Source of the DNA: Candidatus Falkowiibacteriota bacterium
GTDB taxonomy: Bacteria > Patescibacteriota > Patescibacteriia > Patescibacteriales > UBA12075
Assembly: GCA_003647675.1 (NCBI GenBank)
Contig: QMNH01000055.1
Location: 1-6,679, forward strand
Reading direction: 5' to 3'
Length of the DNA stretch: 6,679 bases
Position 1 is the stretch's first letter; each line of letters opens with the position of its first letter. The notes under the pieces are model-generated. The model had not been told where the DNA came from and did not search any database. It saw nothing but the letters and a program-made list of their open reading frames with translations. Below are positions 6,313-6,679 of the stretch, in pieces. Both the position numbers and the translations under genes were made by a program.

Positions 6313-6679
6313 ATGGCAGACCCAGTTGTAGGTTTAACAGGCGATATATCTTTGGCCAGTAGTGCTATCGCGCATATTCGAAGCTGGACGATTAACAAAG
6401 GCTCGGATAATCAGTCTTACGCGACGAGCGATACGGGCGGCTACAAGAAAACTGCGGAAGGGCAAAAGTTCTGGAATGGTTCTGCCGACGTTTATCTTGA
6501 CGGCGGAGCAAATCCCGTATTCCCAGTTGTCGGAACAAAGTATGCCTCGTCGATATTCACGACCGTTTCGGGCAAGACTTTGACGGGCGATATTCGCGTC
6601 GACGCTGTCAATAATATCGAGTGTGATATTGAAGGTAGCGGAATCACGAGTTGTACGATTGAGTTTACTGGCGACGGTG
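6313..6679 (+). CDS. Tail tube-like protein, 3' end outside the window
   Basis: An open frame from ATG at 6313 runs to the window edge with 122 complete codons (MADPVVGLTGDISLASSA...). GAAAGGG lies 7 nt upstream, and it starts 18 bases after the previous stop. The visible part is beta-rich: GDISLASSAIAHIRSWTIN, a change to GQKFWNGSADVYLDGG, SGKTLTGDIRVDAVNNIE, and CDIEGSGITSCTIEFTGDG, with W at about 25 and 54 and repeated G-D/T-G turns. This order (a W-T-i/v strand, 'G...W.G...v..d', a G-x-i-x-v strand and a 'd-i-e-G..i...i-e-f-x-G-x-G' end) fits tail tube proteins of siphoviruses and the tube of Mu-type myoviruses. Such proteins stack as hexamer rings to form the DNA channel. No sheath gene precedes it. 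Its expected length of 130-200 residues would put the stop soon after the edge. Confidence 0.65.
   Translation, partial: MADPVVGLTGDISLASSAIAHIRSWTINKGSDNQSYATSDTGGYKKTAEGQKFWNGSADVYLDGGANPVFPVVGTKYASSIFTTVSGKTLTGDIRVDAVNNIECDIEGSGITSCTIEFTGDG

Noticed and set aside
294..6603. About ten GTCGAC hexamers (for example 294, 363, 1883, 3032, 3269, 3843, 5102, 5161, 6143, 6598), against fewer than two expected.
   Set aside because: Eight of the ten are in-frame Val-Asp pairs written GTC GAC, so codon preference explains them.
1..6679. No CTAG seen in the window.
   Set aside because: CTAG is rare in many bacterial and phage genomes, so it adds little to the GATC and CATG observations.

Overview
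The window is a one-strand stretch of a tailed-phage or prophage late operon: the head-morphogenesis module and the start of the tail module. All supported genes are on the + strand, tightly spaced, and mostly preceded by a purine-rich ribosome binding site (AAAGGG or GAGAGG type) 6-8 nt before ATG. Gene order and protein features match the Mu-like/siphovirus layout: (minor head or toxin protein) - protease/scaffold - decoration protein - major capsid protein - gp36-like connector - gpG-like tail completion - tail terminator-like protein - tail tube-like protein. No sheath gene precedes the tube-like gene, so a long non-contractile tail is more likely, although this is an inference. The host cannot be named from this sequence. 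Moderate GC content and strong use of GAC and TCG codons are seen, and the family mix brings uncultured gut or environmental bacteria (Verrucomicrobiota/Lentisphaerota/Planctomycetota-type) to mind, with low confidence.

Layout. 1-1316: the 3' part of a large protein that joins the C-terminal half of a zeta-toxin-like P-loop kinase to a complete-looking PI3/4-kinase/HipA-like kinase domain through a Lys/Pro linker. 1331-1570: a 79-residue protein of unknown function, placed like a partner of the kinase protein. 1640-2797: a Mu gpI-like prohead protease with a C-terminal scaffold region. A well-formed internal ribosome binding site and ATG at 2243 predict a separate 184-residue scaffold protein, as in Mu I/Z and lambda C/Nu3. 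2876-3571: decoration-type protein. 3649-4743: major capsid protein (gpE-type, HK97 fold expected). 4794-4835: strong hairpin plus T-run, a probable terminator or attenuator after the capsid gene. 4858-5256, 5261-5803 and 5816-6295: neck and tail-completion genes. 6313 to the window end: a tail tube-like protein cut by the edge.

From 1640 on, the genes form an ordinary capsid assembly line: scaffold and protease drive prohead formation, capsid and decoration proteins form the shell, and connector and terminator proteins join head to tail tube. Two things stand out. One is the tandem-kinase protein with its small neighbour, which could be a virion-delivered or host-directed effector. The other is the complete absence, in an eye count, of GATC and of CATG in 6,679 bases, which suggests selection by host restriction. 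No gene-free stretch exceeds about 115 bases.
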